Below, one piece after another: positions 45,420-56,865 of a stretch of 64,000 nucleotides of DNA. The notes under the pieces are model-generated. The model was given only the letters and a program-made list of their open reading frames with translations. It searched no databases and had not been told where the DNA came from. The stretch covers positions 310,001 through 374,000 of the forward strand of contig NZ_JANAVF010000006.1 of assembly GCF_024213195.1 (NCBI RefSeq). Direction: 5' to 3'. This DNA is from Streptomyces sp. TBY4. GTDB lineage: Bacteria > Actinomycetota > Actinomycetes > Streptomycetales > Streptomycetaceae. Numbering within the stretch: the first letter of the stretch is position 1; the number at the start of each line of letters is the position of its first letter. The translations under genes and the position numbers were made by a program.

Positions 45420-46070
45420 ATGCGCGGACGCGGCACGGCGGTTCGGGACGCGAGACGGCTCCGCACGCAGGCGGCGCTCGCCGCGCTGGCCCTGTGCGGG
45501 ACCCTGGCCCTCACGGCGTGCAGCGGCGACGAGGAGACCGGTGCGCCGGGCACCCCCGCGAGCCCCTCCGCCAGTGCGGCTCCCTCGGACACCGCCTCCG
45601 CGACGGCCACGGCCCCTTCTTCCCCGGCCACGGCGAAGAAGCCGGCTCCCACCGCCACTGCGACCGCCCCTTCGACAGCCACTCCTGCGGGCTCGAAGAA
45701 GCCGCCGGCGCCCGGTTCCACCTGCGACCACAAGATGCCGATCTCGCCCGACGAGGTCGCCGTCTACCGCTACACCCCCGAGGGCGGGGCCCACAGCCTG
45801 ATCATCAAGCATGGCAACTGGGGCTGCGCCGCCCCCGGGGCGGACGCTGCCCCCTTCGAGACCACCGGCAAGGAAACCTTCCTCAACATCGCGGAGGACG
45901 CCAGGATCACGGCCGTCACTCCCCTCGTCGACAGCGCCGTGGGCCAACCCATCACGCTCCAGGAGCTCATCGACTGGCTCGTCGCCCACCCGAACCAGGG
46001 CCGCGTCTTCCGCTACCACCTGGACTCCGCGGGCGTCATCGACTCCCTCGACCAGCAGTACACCTCCTGA
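45420..46070 (+). CDS. Hypothetical lipoprotein
   Basis: 216 residues from ATG 45420 (GGGAGAAGG upstream). A signal peptide ends in the lipobox LTACSG. A Thr/Ala/Pro/Ser-rich linker of about 70 residues separates it from a C-terminal domain with two cysteines (GSTCDHKMPIS, HGNWGCAAPG). The domain is not recognised. It is convergent with psuK. Confidence 0.75.
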   Translation: MRGRGTAVRDARRLRTQAALAALALCGTLALTACSGDEETGAPGTPASPSASAAPSDTASATATAPSSPATAKKPAPTATATAPSTATPAGSKKPPAPGSTCDHKMPISPDEVAVYRYTPEGGAHSLIIKHGNWGCAAPGADAAPFETTGKETFLNIAEDARITAVTPLVDSAVGQPITLQELIDWLVAHPNQGRVFRYHLDSAGVIDSLDQQYTS

Positions 46071-46107
46071 CCCGCATCCTGAGGCCGCTCTCCCCGCGGA
46101 CGCCCTC

Positions 46108-47064
46108 CTACGGCCGCCCGCCCAGCCGGGTCACCGCCAGCGCGGCCGCCCGGCAGCCGGCCCCCGCGGCCCGCTCCGGGCCCGCTCCCGCCAGCCGGGC
46201 GGCGAGGAAGGCGCCGGTGAAGGCGTCACCGGCGCCCGTGGAATCCACCGCCTCGGCGCTCTCCGCCGCGACCTCGGCCGTCACCCGGCCGTCCTCGGCG
46301 ACGAGGGCTCCGGCCCGGCCCCGGGTGACCACCACCAGCGGCACCCGCAGGCTCAGCTCCGCCGCCGCCCGCGCGACGGCGGCCGCCCGGGCCGTCCCGG
46401 CCACCCCGGCCGCCCCGCGAGTTCCCGTCAGCAGCAGTGCCTCGTCCTCGTTCGGCAGCAGTACGCCGACCCCCGCCGCGGCGGCCAGGAAGCGCTGCGG
46501 CCCCAGCGCGGCCAGGAACCCGGCCGACGCCGGATCCACGCTCACCGGCACGTTCCGGGCCCGCGCGGCCCGTAGCGCGACCCGGGCCAGTTCCCGGCTC
46601 GGGTCGGCGAAGAACAGGTAGCCCGACAGGTGGAGGTGGGCGACCCCGTCCAGGAGTCCGGGCTCCCAGTCTGCGGGGGAGAGCCGCAGCGAGGCCCCGC
46701 TGTCGGTCAGGAAGGTCCGCTCCGCGTCCTCGCCGACCAGCGCGACCACCGTCCCGGTCGGCTCGACGGGATCGACCACCAGCTCCGGCCGCACCCCCGC
46801 GTCGAGCAGTGCCCGCTCGTGCCATCCGGCCGAGTCGGCGCCGACCCGCGCGAGGAGGCGTACCTCCGGGCCGCCCGCGCGGGCGGCCCAGCAGGCCGCG
46901 TTGGCCCCGGCGCCGCCCGGCAGGGTCCGGATCCGGGCCGGGGTGTCGGTACCCGGAGCCAGCGGCTCCGCGTGCACCGCCACGACGTCCGTCACCACGT
47001 CCCCGACGACGAGCAACGCCCCCGGCCCGGGCGGCCCGGCGGGAGCGGGCGGTGCGCCGGTCAC
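46108..47064 (-). CDS. psuK: PfkB-family carbohydrate kinase, probable pseudouridine kinase
   Basis: 318 residues from GTG 47064, which overlaps the psuG stop codon (GTGA). Ribokinase-fold marks: LPGGAGANAACWAARAG near the N terminus and the C-terminal DSTGAGDAFTGAFLAARL with the catalytic Asp. Assigned as pseudouridine kinase because it is translationally coupled to psuG: PsuK makes pseudouridine 5'-phosphate and PsuG cleaves it to uracil and ribose 5-phosphate. Without that neighbour, only a sugar or nucleoside kinase could be claimed. Confidence 0.88.
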   Translation of the reverse strand: MTGAPPAPAGPPGPGALLVVGDVVTDVVAVHAEPLAPGTDTPARIRTLPGGAGANAACWAARAGGPEVRLLARVGADSAGWHERALLDAGVRPELVVDPVEPTGTVVALVGEDAERTFLTDSGASLRLSPADWEPGLLDGVAHLHLSGYLFFADPSRELARVALRAARARNVPVSVDPASAGFLAALGPQRFLAAAAGVGVLLPNEDEALLLTGTRGAAGVAGTARAAAVARAAAELSLRVPLVVVTRGRAGALVAEDGRVTAEVAAESAEAVDSTGAGDAFTGAFLAARLAGAGPERAAGAGCRAAALAVTRLGGRP

Positions 47065-48005
47065 GGCCGGGCCGTCCAGGCCCGCGCGATCCGGGCCCCG
47101 AGGCGCACGTTGCCCCGTACCGCCGCGAGGTTGGCCTCCAGTGAGGCGCCGCCCGTCGCGCGCACCAGGAACCCCAGCAGGAACGGTGTCACCGCCTGTC
47201 CCGTGATGCCGCGCTCCCGGCACTCCGACAGGGCCTCGGCCAGCACCCGGTCGTGCAGCTCCGGGTCGAGCTGCTGCTCCCGCGCCACCGGGTTGGCCAC
47301 GAGCAGCGCCGACTCCGCGCCGCCGAGCAGGTCCTGAGCGGCCATCACGTCCGCCACCTCCTCCGGGCGGTGGACCGTCCAGTCCACCGGTTCGCCGGAA
47401 TCGGCCAGGTAGAACCCGGGGAAACGATCCGTCCCGTACCCGAGGACCGTCACCCCCAGGGTCTCCAGCCGCTGGAGCGTCGCGGGCACGTCCAGGATCG
47501 ACTTCACCCCCGCGCACACCACGGTGATCCGGGTCCGCGCCAGCAGCGGGAGGTCCGCCGACTCGTCCTGAGACCGCGTCCAGTCCCGGTGTACGCCGCC
47601 CAGCCCGCCGGTGGCGAAGACCCGCAGCCCCGCCCGCGCGGCGAGGAAGGCGGTGGCCGAGACCGTCGTGGCGCCCGTGGCGCCCGTCGCGAGGGCGGGG
47701 GCCAGGTCCCGGTGGCCGAGCTTGCGCACGCCGTCGCCGCCGGCGATCCGCTCCAGCCGGGCCTTGTCCAGCCCGGCGTACGCGACTCCGTCGATGACGG
47801 CGACGGTCGCCGGAACGGCGCCCTCCGCCCGGACCAGCTCCTCCAGTTCCAGGCCCACCTCGAGGTTGCGGGGGCGGGGGAGGCCGTGGGCGAGGATCGT
47901 GGACTCCAGGGCCACGACGGGCTGCCGGCGGTCGAGGGCCTCGCGGACCTCCTCCGACAGGACGGGGGTCGGGGCGGTGCGCGCAGATGCTGTGTGCTGT
48001 GACAT
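47061..48005 (-). CDS. psuG: Pseudouridine-5'-phosphate glycosidase
   Basis: 314 residues, usual length. PsuG/YeiN family blocks are plain: VVALESTILAHGLPRPRNLE, HRDLAPALATGATGATTVSA, FATGGLGGVHR, VVCAGVKSILDVPATLQRLE and LLVANPVAREQQLD. It reversibly splits the C-C glycosidic bond of pseudouridine 5'-phosphate, using a metal and a lysine. Together with PsuK it recycles pseudouridine from RNA turnover. First gene of the two-gene operon. Confidence 0.95.
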   Translation of the reverse strand: MSQHTASARTAPTPVLSEEVREALDRRQPVVALESTILAHGLPRPRNLEVGLELEELVRAEGAVPATVAVIDGVAYAGLDKARLERIAGGDGVRKLGHRDLAPALATGATGATTVSATAFLAARAGLRVFATGGLGGVHRDWTRSQDESADLPLLARTRITVVCAGVKSILDVPATLQRLETLGVTVLGYGTDRFPGFYLADSGEPVDWTVHRPEEVADVMAAQDLLGGAESALLVANPVAREQQLDPELHDRVLAEALSECRERGITGQAVTPFLLGFLVRATGGASLEANLAAVRGNVRLGARIARAWTARP

Positions 48006-48322
48006 GTCCCCATCCCTGGCACGCGCCCCGGGCCCCCAAACGCGAGATCCCCGCCGCGGCGCGAACCCGCCTGCGGCATCGGCACCCGATCCCTGGGCCC
48101 GGCCGGCCGCCGGCGGGTGGGCTGCCCTGCGGGGCTGTCCCCTACCCGCCCTTTCACCGTTCCCCGGGCTCCGCCCGGACCCGTACGTGCGCTGCGCGCC
48201 CGTGCCCTCAAACGCCGGGCGGGCTGGAGTTTGCCGGTCGACAGGGTGATGGGTGGGGCGGGTACGCGCTGGACGGTCTGGTCACCCCGGTGCGGCGGGC
48301 GGCCCGATTAGGCTCACTCGGC
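48006..48322. repeat. Gene-free region with a dispersed Streptomyces repeat
   Basis: 317 bases between the divergent psuG and cupin genes. From about 48120 to 48240 it holds a diverged copy of the repeat also found in hrpB: GGGCTCCGCCCGGACCC (about 48167-48183) and CTCAAACGCCGGGCGGGCTGG (about 48208-48228). A -10-like TAGGCT at 48309-48314 ends eight bases before the cupin ATG, suggesting a leaderless cupin mRNA. No psuG promoter is asserted. Confidence 0.6.
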
Positions 48323-48697
48323 ATGAGCACGAATGATCACTCCGCCCCCGCTTCCTTCGCCGTTTCCGTCCCGGACTTCCCCGACTCCGAGCTGGAAGTG
48401 GACGAGCTCGACCCCGCGCAGATCGTCTCCGGGAACCCCGTCGTGACGGGCAAGGTGCTGTGGGAGGCGCCGGACGGCTCGCAGATCCGCGGGATCTGGC
48501 AGATCACCCCGGGCGTGGTCACCGACACCGAGGCGAACGAGCTGTTCGTGGTGGTCAGCGGCCGTGCCACCGTCGAGGTGGAGGGCGGGGAGACCCTGGA
48601 GGTCGGCCCCGGTTCCGCATGCGTCCTGCGGGAGGGGGACCGGACCACCTGGACCGTCCACGAGACGCTCCGCAAGGCGTACCACATCAGTTACTGA
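48323..48697 (+). CDS. Cupin-domain protein (DUF861 type)
   Basis: 124 residues. The sequence matches the ethanolamine-utilisation/DUF861-like cupins: GKVLWEAPDGSQIRGIWQIT, ANELFVVVSGRATVEVEGGE, GPGSACVLREGDRTTWTVHE and the end LRKAYHISY. The role is unknown. Its last seven bases overlap the convergent MFS transporter gene. Confidence 0.88.
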   Translation: MSTNDHSAPASFAVSVPDFPDSELEVDELDPAQIVSGNPVVTGKVLWEAPDGSQIRGIWQITPGVVTDTEANELFVVVSGRATVEVEGGETLEVGPGSACVLREGDRTTWTVHETLRKAYHISY

Positions 48698-49974
48698 GCC
48701 GAGCCTGTTCCGCGCCGCGAGGTGAACAGCGCGAGCGCCGCCATCGGCAGCAGCAGCGCCGCCGCGGCGGCGTTGAGCCAGCCGTAGCCCGCCTGGGACA
48801 TGACGAGCCCGGCGGCGGCGCCGCCGATACCGGCGGCCGTGTTCATGGTGAGGTCGCCCAGCCCCTGTACGGCGGCCCGCGCGGGCTGCGGTACCGAGTC
48901 GGTCAGCAGCGCCGAGCCGGAGACCATGCCGGCGGACCAGCCCAGGCCGAGCAGGAAGAGGCCGACGCCGCTCTGGGTGTGGTTCCCGTCGGCCGTGCCG
49001 GCGAGCAGCGCGGCGATGGACAGCAACCCGGCCGCGAGCCCGATCACGGACAGCCGGCCGATCCGGTCCGCGAGCCAGCCCATCACCGGCGAGAAGCCGA
49101 ACATGCCCGCGATGTGCACGCTGATGACCAGCCCGATGAGCTGGAGCCCGGCTCCGTGGTGCCCGAGGTCGACCGGGGTCATCACCATGATCGAGACCAT
49201 GGCGGTGTGCGACACCGCGATGGTGAGCAGCGCGAGCCGGGCCCGGGGGGAGGCCTTGACGGCCGCGAACCCGGCGCGCAGCGAACGCCCGGCGGGGGTC
49301 TGGTCCTCGGACGGGGCGAGCGCGCGGGCCGTCAGCAGCGGATCCGGGCGCAGGAGTACGCCGATCAGCGCGGCGGTGAGCAGGAAGACGGCGCCGGCCC
49401 AGATGAAGGGCCCCGCCGTCGGGGGTATGGAGGTGCCGTCGAAACTGCGGCTGGCCGGGGCGGAGAGGTTGGGGCCGAGCACGGCGCCGATGGTGGAGGC
49501 CCATACGACGACGGAGATCGCCCGGGCCCGGTGGTCGGGCTCGGCGAGGTCGGCGGCGGCGAAGCGGGCCTGGAGGTTGGCGGAGGACGCGGCTCCGAAG
49601 GCGGCCATGCCGAGCATCAGCAGCGGGAAGTTCTTGACCGAGGCGGCGAGGACGACGAGGGCGGCCCCGGCGGCCCCGATCACGTAGGCGAGGACCAGGC
49701 CGGGCCGGCGGCCGCGCGCGGTCATCAGCGCGGCGAGCGGCAGGGAGAAGGCCGCGGTGCCGATGACGGAGGCGGTCGAGGCGAAGCCGGAGAGCGACTC
49801 CGTGCCGCTGACCTCGGTGGCCAGGACCGGGGCCAGGGCGATGCTGATGGGGACGCCGATGCCGCCCAGCACCTGGCCGGCGATCAGCACCCCGGAGGTG
49901 CGGCGGCGCAGCCGGGGCAGATCGGCGGCGGTGACCTTCGGGGTGGGCCGGGCGGTGCCGGGCGCGGTGCTCAC
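48691..49974 (-). CDS. MFS transporter
   Basis: 427 residues from GTG 49974, selected because GGAGG lies seven bases upstream; the reading frame continues upstream without homology. Twelve membrane segments can be counted. The loop 2-3 motif is MTARGRRPGLVLAY and the equivalent in the second half is GWLADRIGRLSVIGLA. It is most like drug or metabolite exporters of actinomycetes. The substrate is not predicted. Confidence 0.88.
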   Translation of the reverse strand: MSTAPGTARPTPKVTAADLPRLRRRTSGVLIAGQVLGGIGVPISIALAPVLATEVSGTESLSGFASTASVIGTAAFSLPLAALMTARGRRPGLVLAYVIGAAGAALVVLAASVKNFPLLMLGMAAFGAASSANLQARFAAADLAEPDHRARAISVVVWASTIGAVLGPNLSAPASRSFDGTSIPPTAGPFIWAGAVFLLTAALIGVLLRPDPLLTARALAPSEDQTPAGRSLRAGFAAVKASPRARLALLTIAVSHTAMVSIMVMTPVDLGHHGAGLQLIGLVISVHIAGMFGFSPVMGWLADRIGRLSVIGLAAGLLSIAALLAGTADGNHTQSGVGLFLLGLGWSAGMVSGSALLTDSVPQPARAAVQGLGDLTMNTAAGIGGAAAGLVMSQAGYGWLNAAAAALLLPMAALALFTSRRGTGSAQ

Positions 49975-50116
49975 GCGGTCCACCTCCGACAGGGGTGCGG
50001 AGGGGCTGCGGGCACGGCGCGAGGTGTGGTCACCGCCGCAGTTTCGCACCCCTCGCGGGGCGGGCGGAACGGGGTTTCCGGGGGCACGGGGAGCATCGGG
50101 AGCACGGCCGGCCCGC

Positions 50117-50677
50117 TCAGAACAGCGGCTGGGGGAGGACCCCCTCCAGGGCGAGGAGCCGGCGCTTGGTCTCCACGCCGCCGCCGAAGCCGCCGATGCC
50201 ACCGTCGTTCTCCACCACGCGGTGGCAGGCCACCACCAGGGGCAGCGGGTTCGAGCCCATGGCGTTGCCGACGGCCTGGGCGGCGCCCGGGGCCCCGGCC
50301 CGGGCGGCCAGCTCGCCGTACCCCACGACCGCCCCGTAGGGCACGGTGCGGTCCAGTTCCTGGAGGACCTGGCGGTTGAAGCCGGAGCTGAGCCGCCAGT
50401 CCAGCGGCAGGTCGAAGCGGCGCAGCGTACCGGCGAAGTAGGCCTTCAGCTGGCGTATCGGCTCGGCCAGCAGGACCTCCTCGCCCGACGGCGGGCGCCG
50501 GGCGTCGGCGCCGAGCCGGGAGACCAGCGCGCCGATCATCTTCCCCGCCCGGTCCGGTCCGGCGTGGAACTCGACCTTGACCAGACCCTCCGGGGTGGCG
50601 GCGAGGAGCAGCGGACCGATCTCGCTGTCGACGACGGTCCATTCGAGGTGCGGCCCGCGGGGCTCAGGAGTGTCCAC
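50117..50677 (-). CDS. ogt: Methylated-DNA--protein-cysteine methyltransferase
   Basis: 186 residues from GTG 50677, which coincides with the transcription start predicted from its promoter. It repairs O6-alkylguanine by irreversible transfer of the alkyl group to its cysteine. The active-site segment is PLPLVVACHRVVENDGG, with Ala in place of the more common Pro before Cys-His-Arg. The DNA-binding helix region VPYGAVVGYGELAARAG and the arginine-finger environment NAMGSNP are present. Confidence 0.93.
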   Translation of the reverse strand: MDTPEPRGPHLEWTVVDSEIGPLLLAATPEGLVKVEFHAGPDRAGKMIGALVSRLGADARRPPSGEEVLLAEPIRQLKAYFAGTLRRFDLPLDWRLSSGFNRQVLQELDRTVPYGAVVGYGELAARAGAPGAAQAVGNAMGSNPLPLVVACHRVVENDGGIGGFGGGVETKRRLLALEGVLPQPLF

Positions 50678-50683
50678 CCCTTC

Positions 50684-50705
50684 ACGGTACGGCTCCCCAC
50701 TGACA
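50684..50705 (-). promoter_or_regulatory. RecA-NDp-type promoter of ogt
   Basis: Minus strand: TGTCAGTG (50705-50698), 8-base spacer, TACCGT (50689-50684). The -10 ends six bases before GTG 50677, so the mRNA is predicted leaderless. The site occupies the 38-base gap to the upstream gene. Confidence 0.78.
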
Positions 50706-50715
50706 GTGCCCCGCC

Positions 50716-51600
50716 TCAGTAGCCCCTGACCGCCTCCCGTACGACGTCGGGCTTGTCGGTGATGATCCCGTCCACGCCCATGTCCTGGACCTTCCGGGCG
50801 GTCTCGGCGTCGTCCACGATCCAGGTGTCCACTTCCAGCGCCCTGCCGTGGGCGCCGAGCAGCTCGTGGACCGCGGCGACCCACTCCTCGTCGATGGTGG
50901 TGTGCCAGGGGTTGATCCGGTCGGTGAACTCGGCGTACCGCGGCAGGTCGGCGAGGGCGGGGGTGCCCAGGAAGGCCGTGACCAGGTCGGGGCGCAGCTC
51001 GTGCACCGTGCGGACGGAAGTGGCGCTGAAGCTCTGGACCACCAGCCTGCGGGCCACCCGGTCCTCGTCGAGCCAGCCGGTCTCGCCGAGCACGTCCAGG
51101 GTCTGCCGTTCGATCCCCGGGTACAGCTCCGGCTTCTTGATCTCCAGCAGCAGCCGCTGCCGGTTGCGCTGGACCCGGTCCATGTACTCCCGCAGGGTCG
51201 GTACGCGGGCGCCCGCGAACTCCTGTCCGAACCAGCTGCCCGCGTCCAGCCGGGCGATCTCCGCCGCGGTGAAGTCCTTCACCCGCCAGGGCTTGCGGTC
51301 GGGGAACACCTCCTCGACGTCGGTCGTCCGGGTCAGGGTGTCGTCGTGGATGACCACGAGCTCCCCGTCCCGGGTGCGCTGGACGTCGTTCTCCACCCAG
51401 TCGAAGCCCATCGCCATGGCCAGGTCGATCGCCTCCAGGGTGTTCTCCGGGGCGTACGCCGAAGCCCCCCGGTGGGCGTACACGATCGGGTCGGCCAGCC
51501 AGCCCGGACCGGGTGCGGCCGAGGCGGAGCCCGCACTGCACACGCTGAGGGCGAGTCCCAGGAAGGCGGCGGTGGCCGCGGCGGCGGATCGGACGTACAT
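50716..51600 (-). CDS. Secreted glycerophosphodiester phosphodiesterase
   Basis: 294 residues. A signal peptide ends near GSASAAPGPG. The TIM-barrel GDPD motifs are intact: VYAHRGASAYAPENTLEAI (catalytic His, metal Glu), WVENDVQRTRDGELVVIHDD and the later LLLEIKKPE. It hydrolyses glycerophosphodiesters such as deacylated phospholipids or teichoic-acid fragments outside the cell, releasing glycerol 3-phosphate. Same strand as ogt, but ogt has its own promoter. Confidence 0.93.
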   Translation of the reverse strand: MYVRSAAAATAAFLGLALSVCSAGSASAAPGPGWLADPIVYAHRGASAYAPENTLEAIDLAMAMGFDWVENDVQRTRDGELVVIHDDTLTRTTDVEEVFPDRKPWRVKDFTAAEIARLDAGSWFGQEFAGARVPTLREYMDRVQRNRQRLLLEIKKPELYPGIERQTLDVLGETGWLDEDRVARRLVVQSFSATSVRTVHELRPDLVTAFLGTPALADLPRYAEFTDRINPWHTTIDEEWVAAVHELLGAHGRALEVDTWIVDDAETARKVQDMGVDGIITDKPDVVREAVRGY

Positions 51601-51815
51601 GCGCGTTCTCCTCGGGTCGGGGGCCCTGCTCCTGCCGTCAAACGGGCGCGGAGCGGCATTCGTTGCGGCGGTGCACCGGCGGCGGTGCGTTTCCGACGCA
51701 CTTTCAGGGAGGGCCGCGTACGGCGATCATGGGGTTGGTGATCACCGGGCCGCCACCGAACTACGACAAACGGACCAGGCCCGCACGGCTCCTTCCGGGG
51801 CGGGCGGGCGCCGAG

Positions 51816-51837
51816 TGTCAGTGGGGGGTCGTACGGT
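51816..51837 (+). promoter_or_regulatory. RecA-NDp-type promoter of uvrB
   Basis: GTGTCAGTG (51815-51823), 8-base spacer, TACGGT (51832-51837). The -10 ends six bases before ATG 51844, giving a leaderless uvrB mRNA. No LexA-type GAAC-N4-GTTC palindrome is visible nearby. Confidence 0.8.
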
Positions 51838-51843
51838 TGACCC

Positions 51844-54006
<2,163 letters not shown>

Positions 54007-54092
54007 CCCGGAGGCGGTCAGTAGGGTTGGCACAGCCGCAGGAACACGCTGCGCACCCCCATCGGGGGCGGGCTATGGAGAGGGGACAGCGC

Positions 54093-54671
54093 GTGACGGT
54101 CAACATGACCAAGGGTCAGGCCATCAGTCTGCAGAAGGCGGACGGAGGCACGCTGACCGCGGTCCGGATGGGCCTCGGCTGGCAGGCGGCCAAGCGCCGG
54201 GGGCTGTTCGGCTCGCGGACCCGGGAGATCGACCTCGACGCGTCGGCGGTGCTCTTCGCCGACAAGCAGCCCGTGGACGTCGTCTTCTTCCGGCACCTGC
54301 AGAGCGACGACGGCTCGGTCAAGCACACCGGTGACAACCTCGTCGGCGGCGTCGGCCAGGGCGGGGACGACGAGTCGATCCTCGTCGACCTGCAGCGCGT
54401 GCCGGTGCACATCGACCAGATCGTCTTCACGGTGAACTCCTTCACCGGCCAGACGTTCCAGGAGGTGGAGAACGCCTTCTGCCGCATCGTCGACGAGACC
54501 AACGGCCAGGAGCTGGCCCGCTACACGCTGGACGGTGGCGGCCAGTACACCGCTCAGATCATGGCGAAGGTGTCGCGCGTCGGCGCCGGCTGGCAGATGA
54601 CGGCCCTCGGGAACCCGGCCAACGGCCGTACCTTCCAGGACCTGATGCCGGCGATCCTGCCGCACCTGTGA
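54093..54671 (+). CDS. TerD-family tellurium/stress protein
   Basis: 192 residues from GTG 54093 (MTVNMTKGQAISLQK), with GAGAGGGG six bases upstream; an ATG at 54105 is also possible. It shows the TerD calcium-binding pattern: IDLDASAVLFADKQPVDVVFF, SVKHTGDNLVGGVGQGGDDE, then ENAFCRIVDETNGQELARYTL. TerD proteins are linked to tellurite, oxidative and envelope stress, and to differentiation in Streptomyces. It is followed by a larger TerD-like gene. Confidence 0.92.
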   Translation: MTVNMTKGQAISLQKADGGTLTAVRMGLGWQAAKRRGLFGSRTREIDLDASAVLFADKQPVDVVFFRHLQSDDGSVKHTGDNLVGGVGQGGDDESILVDLQRVPVHIDQIVFTVNSFTGQTFQEVENAFCRIVDETNGQELARYTLDGGGQYTAQIMAKVSRVGAGWQMTALGNPANGRTFQDLMPAILPHL

Positions 54672-54789
54672 GCTGAGCAGGACCGGCAGAGCCGTAAAGC
54701 AGTAGAGCAGTAGAGCAGAACACCGCAGGGCAGGACCGGGCACGATCGAGGGCCCGGCGGAAGAACGGGTACGGGGGAGGGGCTGCACG

Positions 54790-56757
54790 ATGACGGCCGA
54801 ACTGGTCCGGGGGCAGAACCACCCCTTGTCCCGGAGCCGGGTGGAGATCAGGGTCTCGGCGGGCACACCCGTGCTCGCCCTGGCCCACCTCGGCGACGAC
54901 ACGGGCCGGCTCTCCGGCCCCGGGGCGGTCGCCCACCCGGGCGCCCGCACCCTCCCGGGGCTGGAAGTGCCCGGGGCGGCCTCCGGGCAGCACCGCATAG
55001 CGGTCGACCTCGACGCGGTCGTCCCGGCCGTCCACCGGGTCGGCCTCGTCCTGGTCCTGCCGCCCGGCGGGCCGGGGCACTTCGGCGCGGTCCCCGCCTC
55101 CTACGTGTCCGTGGCCGACCCGGAGGGCGCGGAGCTCGCCGGGTACACGCTGACCGGACTGGAGTCGGAGACCGCCGTCGTGGCCCTGGAGCTGTACCGG
55201 CGCCAGGGCGCCTGGAAGGTGCGCGCCGTCGGCCAGGGGTACGCCGCCGGCCTCGGGGCGCTCCTGACCGACGCCGGACTGCCCGCCCCGGCCGCGGCCG
55301 AACTGGCCGCCGCCGCCCTGGGCACGGCGCCGGCCGGGGACATCACCCTGGCCGTCATGCCCGGCGGGCCGGCCCCGACCGTGCCGCGCGGGCTCCGGGC
55401 TCCGGCCACGGCCCAGACCCCGGGCCAGATCCCGGCACCGACCCCGGCGCCGCAGGACGCTCCGGCCTCCTCCGCCCCCGTGCCCCCGCCGATGCCGCCG
55501 GCGCCGGGCCCGGAGACCGCCGGCGGGCCGCCCACCATCAGCTACGCCCACCCGCGCCGCCGCACCAGCACCGAGCCGCCCGAGCCCGCGCCGCGCCCGG
55601 CCGCGCCGCCGCGGCCCGGGGAGCAGCCCCGCCCCGTCGCCGGGGACGCGAGCGGCTGGTCCATGGAGGAGCGGCTCTACAACCAGGTCTGGGGGATGTT
55701 CGAGGACCTGGCCCGCGCCGTCGCCGCCTACCGCGGCGCCGTCGAGTTCGCCGACTCCCGGATGGACCGCGAGCTCGACGAGGCGCTGTCCGACCCCCGC
55801 CACCGCCTCGGCGGCTCGGGGAACGCCGCCCGGGACACCGCCCGGGCCCGCCGCGAGGAACTGGTCGCGCGGGCGCAGGAGGTCCTCGACCGGGACCTGG
55901 TCCAGCTCACCGCCGAGACCGAGGTGGTCGAGCCCGCGCTGCCCGCCGCGTACGCGCGCTGGGACAGCCCGGTCTGGCAGGCCCACTCCGTGCCCGCCGA
56001 GGCCCCCCTCGCCCTGCGCCTGGGCGACCTCCACCTGCCCGAGCGGCCCGACCTGCGCATTCCCATGCTGGTCCGGGTCCCGCTGGAGCGCGGGCTGTGG
56101 ATCGACAACGGCCGCACCGGCTCCGAGGCGGCCATGGCGATGGACACCGACCGGCTGCGCCGGGCCGCCATGGACATGGCCGTCGCGCACGCGGCGCGGA
56201 TGCTGGCCGCCCACCCCGCCGACCGGTTCGCCGTCCACGTCATCGACGCGGCCGGCGCCGGCGCGGCCTCGCTGGCCCCGCTGGTGCGTGCCGGAGTGCT
56301 GGCCGGGGCGCCGGCGGCCGGGGCGGCGGGGGTCACCGAGACCCTGGAGCGGCTGACCCGCCGGGTGGACCTCGTACAGATGGCGGTGCGGGCCGGAGCT
56401 CCGGAGGACCTGCCGCCGGATGTGGACACCTCCGACCAGCTGCTGATCGTGCACGACTTCCCGCACGGCTTCGACGACCGCGCCGTCACCCGTCTGCGCT
56501 ATCTCGCGGACGAGGGCCCGGCGGTCGGCGTGCACCTCCTGATGGTCGCGGACCGTGACGAGGCCTCGGCCTACGGGCCGCTGCTGGACCCGCTGTGGCG
56601 CTCGCTGATGCGGCTGTCGCCCGTACCGGACAACCATCTCGCCGACCCCTGGGTCCACCACGCCTGGATCTTCGAGCCGGATCTGCCCCCGCAGGGCAGC
56701 CGGGTCCTGGACCAGGCACTTCAGCGGGTCGCGGCGGCCCGGGGCGGCGCGCGGTAG
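54790..56757 (+). CDS. TerD-like domain fused to an FtsK-like domain without Walker A
   Basis: 655 residues. The first 165 residues form a TerD-like domain (VEIRVSAGTPVLALAHLGDD to GQGYAAGLGALLTDAGL). A Pro-rich linker (200-290) follows. The C-terminal 350 residues resemble the FtsK/SpoIIIE or EccC ATPase fold: MLVRVPLERGLWIDNGRTG, VDLVQMAVRAG, LLIVHDFPHGFDDRAVTRL and GVHLLMVADR. The position of the P-loop reads DNGRTGSEAAM, with no GKS/T, so ATP hydrolysis is unlikely. It probably acts as a scaffold in a Ter-type membrane or signalling complex. Confidence 0.82.
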   Translation: MTAELVRGQNHPLSRSRVEIRVSAGTPVLALAHLGDDTGRLSGPGAVAHPGARTLPGLEVPGAASGQHRIAVDLDAVVPAVHRVGLVLVLPPGGPGHFGAVPASYVSVADPEGAELAGYTLTGLESETAVVALELYRRQGAWKVRAVGQGYAAGLGALLTDAGLPAPAAAELAAAALGTAPAGDITLAVMPGGPAPTVPRGLRAPATAQTPGQIPAPTPAPQDAPASSAPVPPPMPPAPGPETAGGPPTISYAHPRRRTSTEPPEPAPRPAAPPRPGEQPRPVAGDASGWSMEERLYNQVWGMFEDLARAVAAYRGAVEFADSRMDRELDEALSDPRHRLGGSGNAARDTARARREELVARAQEVLDRDLVQLTAETEVVEPALPAAYARWDSPVWQAHSVPAEAPLALRLGDLHLPERPDLRIPMLVRVPLERGLWIDNGRTGSEAAMAMDTDRLRRAAMDMAVAHAARMLAAHPADRFAVHVIDAAGAGAASLAPLVRAGVLAGAPAAGAAGVTETLERLTRRVDLVQMAVRAGAPEDLPPDVDTSDQLLIVHDFPHGFDDRAVTRLRYLADEGPAVGVHLLMVADRDEASAYGPLLDPLWRSLMRLSPVPDNHLADPWVHHAWIFEPDLPPQGSRVLDQALQRVAAARGGAR

Positions 56758-56865
56758 CGGCGCCCGGGAGGCGGCGGGGCAGTTCGCCCGGCCGCCTCGA
56801 TGACCGGGTACTGACCAGTTCTTGGGATCCCCTTTACCTTATCCGTCCGCGACGGGTACCCTGTG

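Noticed and set aside
51601..51843. LexA/SOS box before uvrB
   Set aside because: No GAAC-N4-GTTC palindrome was found; the RecA-NDp-type promoter explains damage control.
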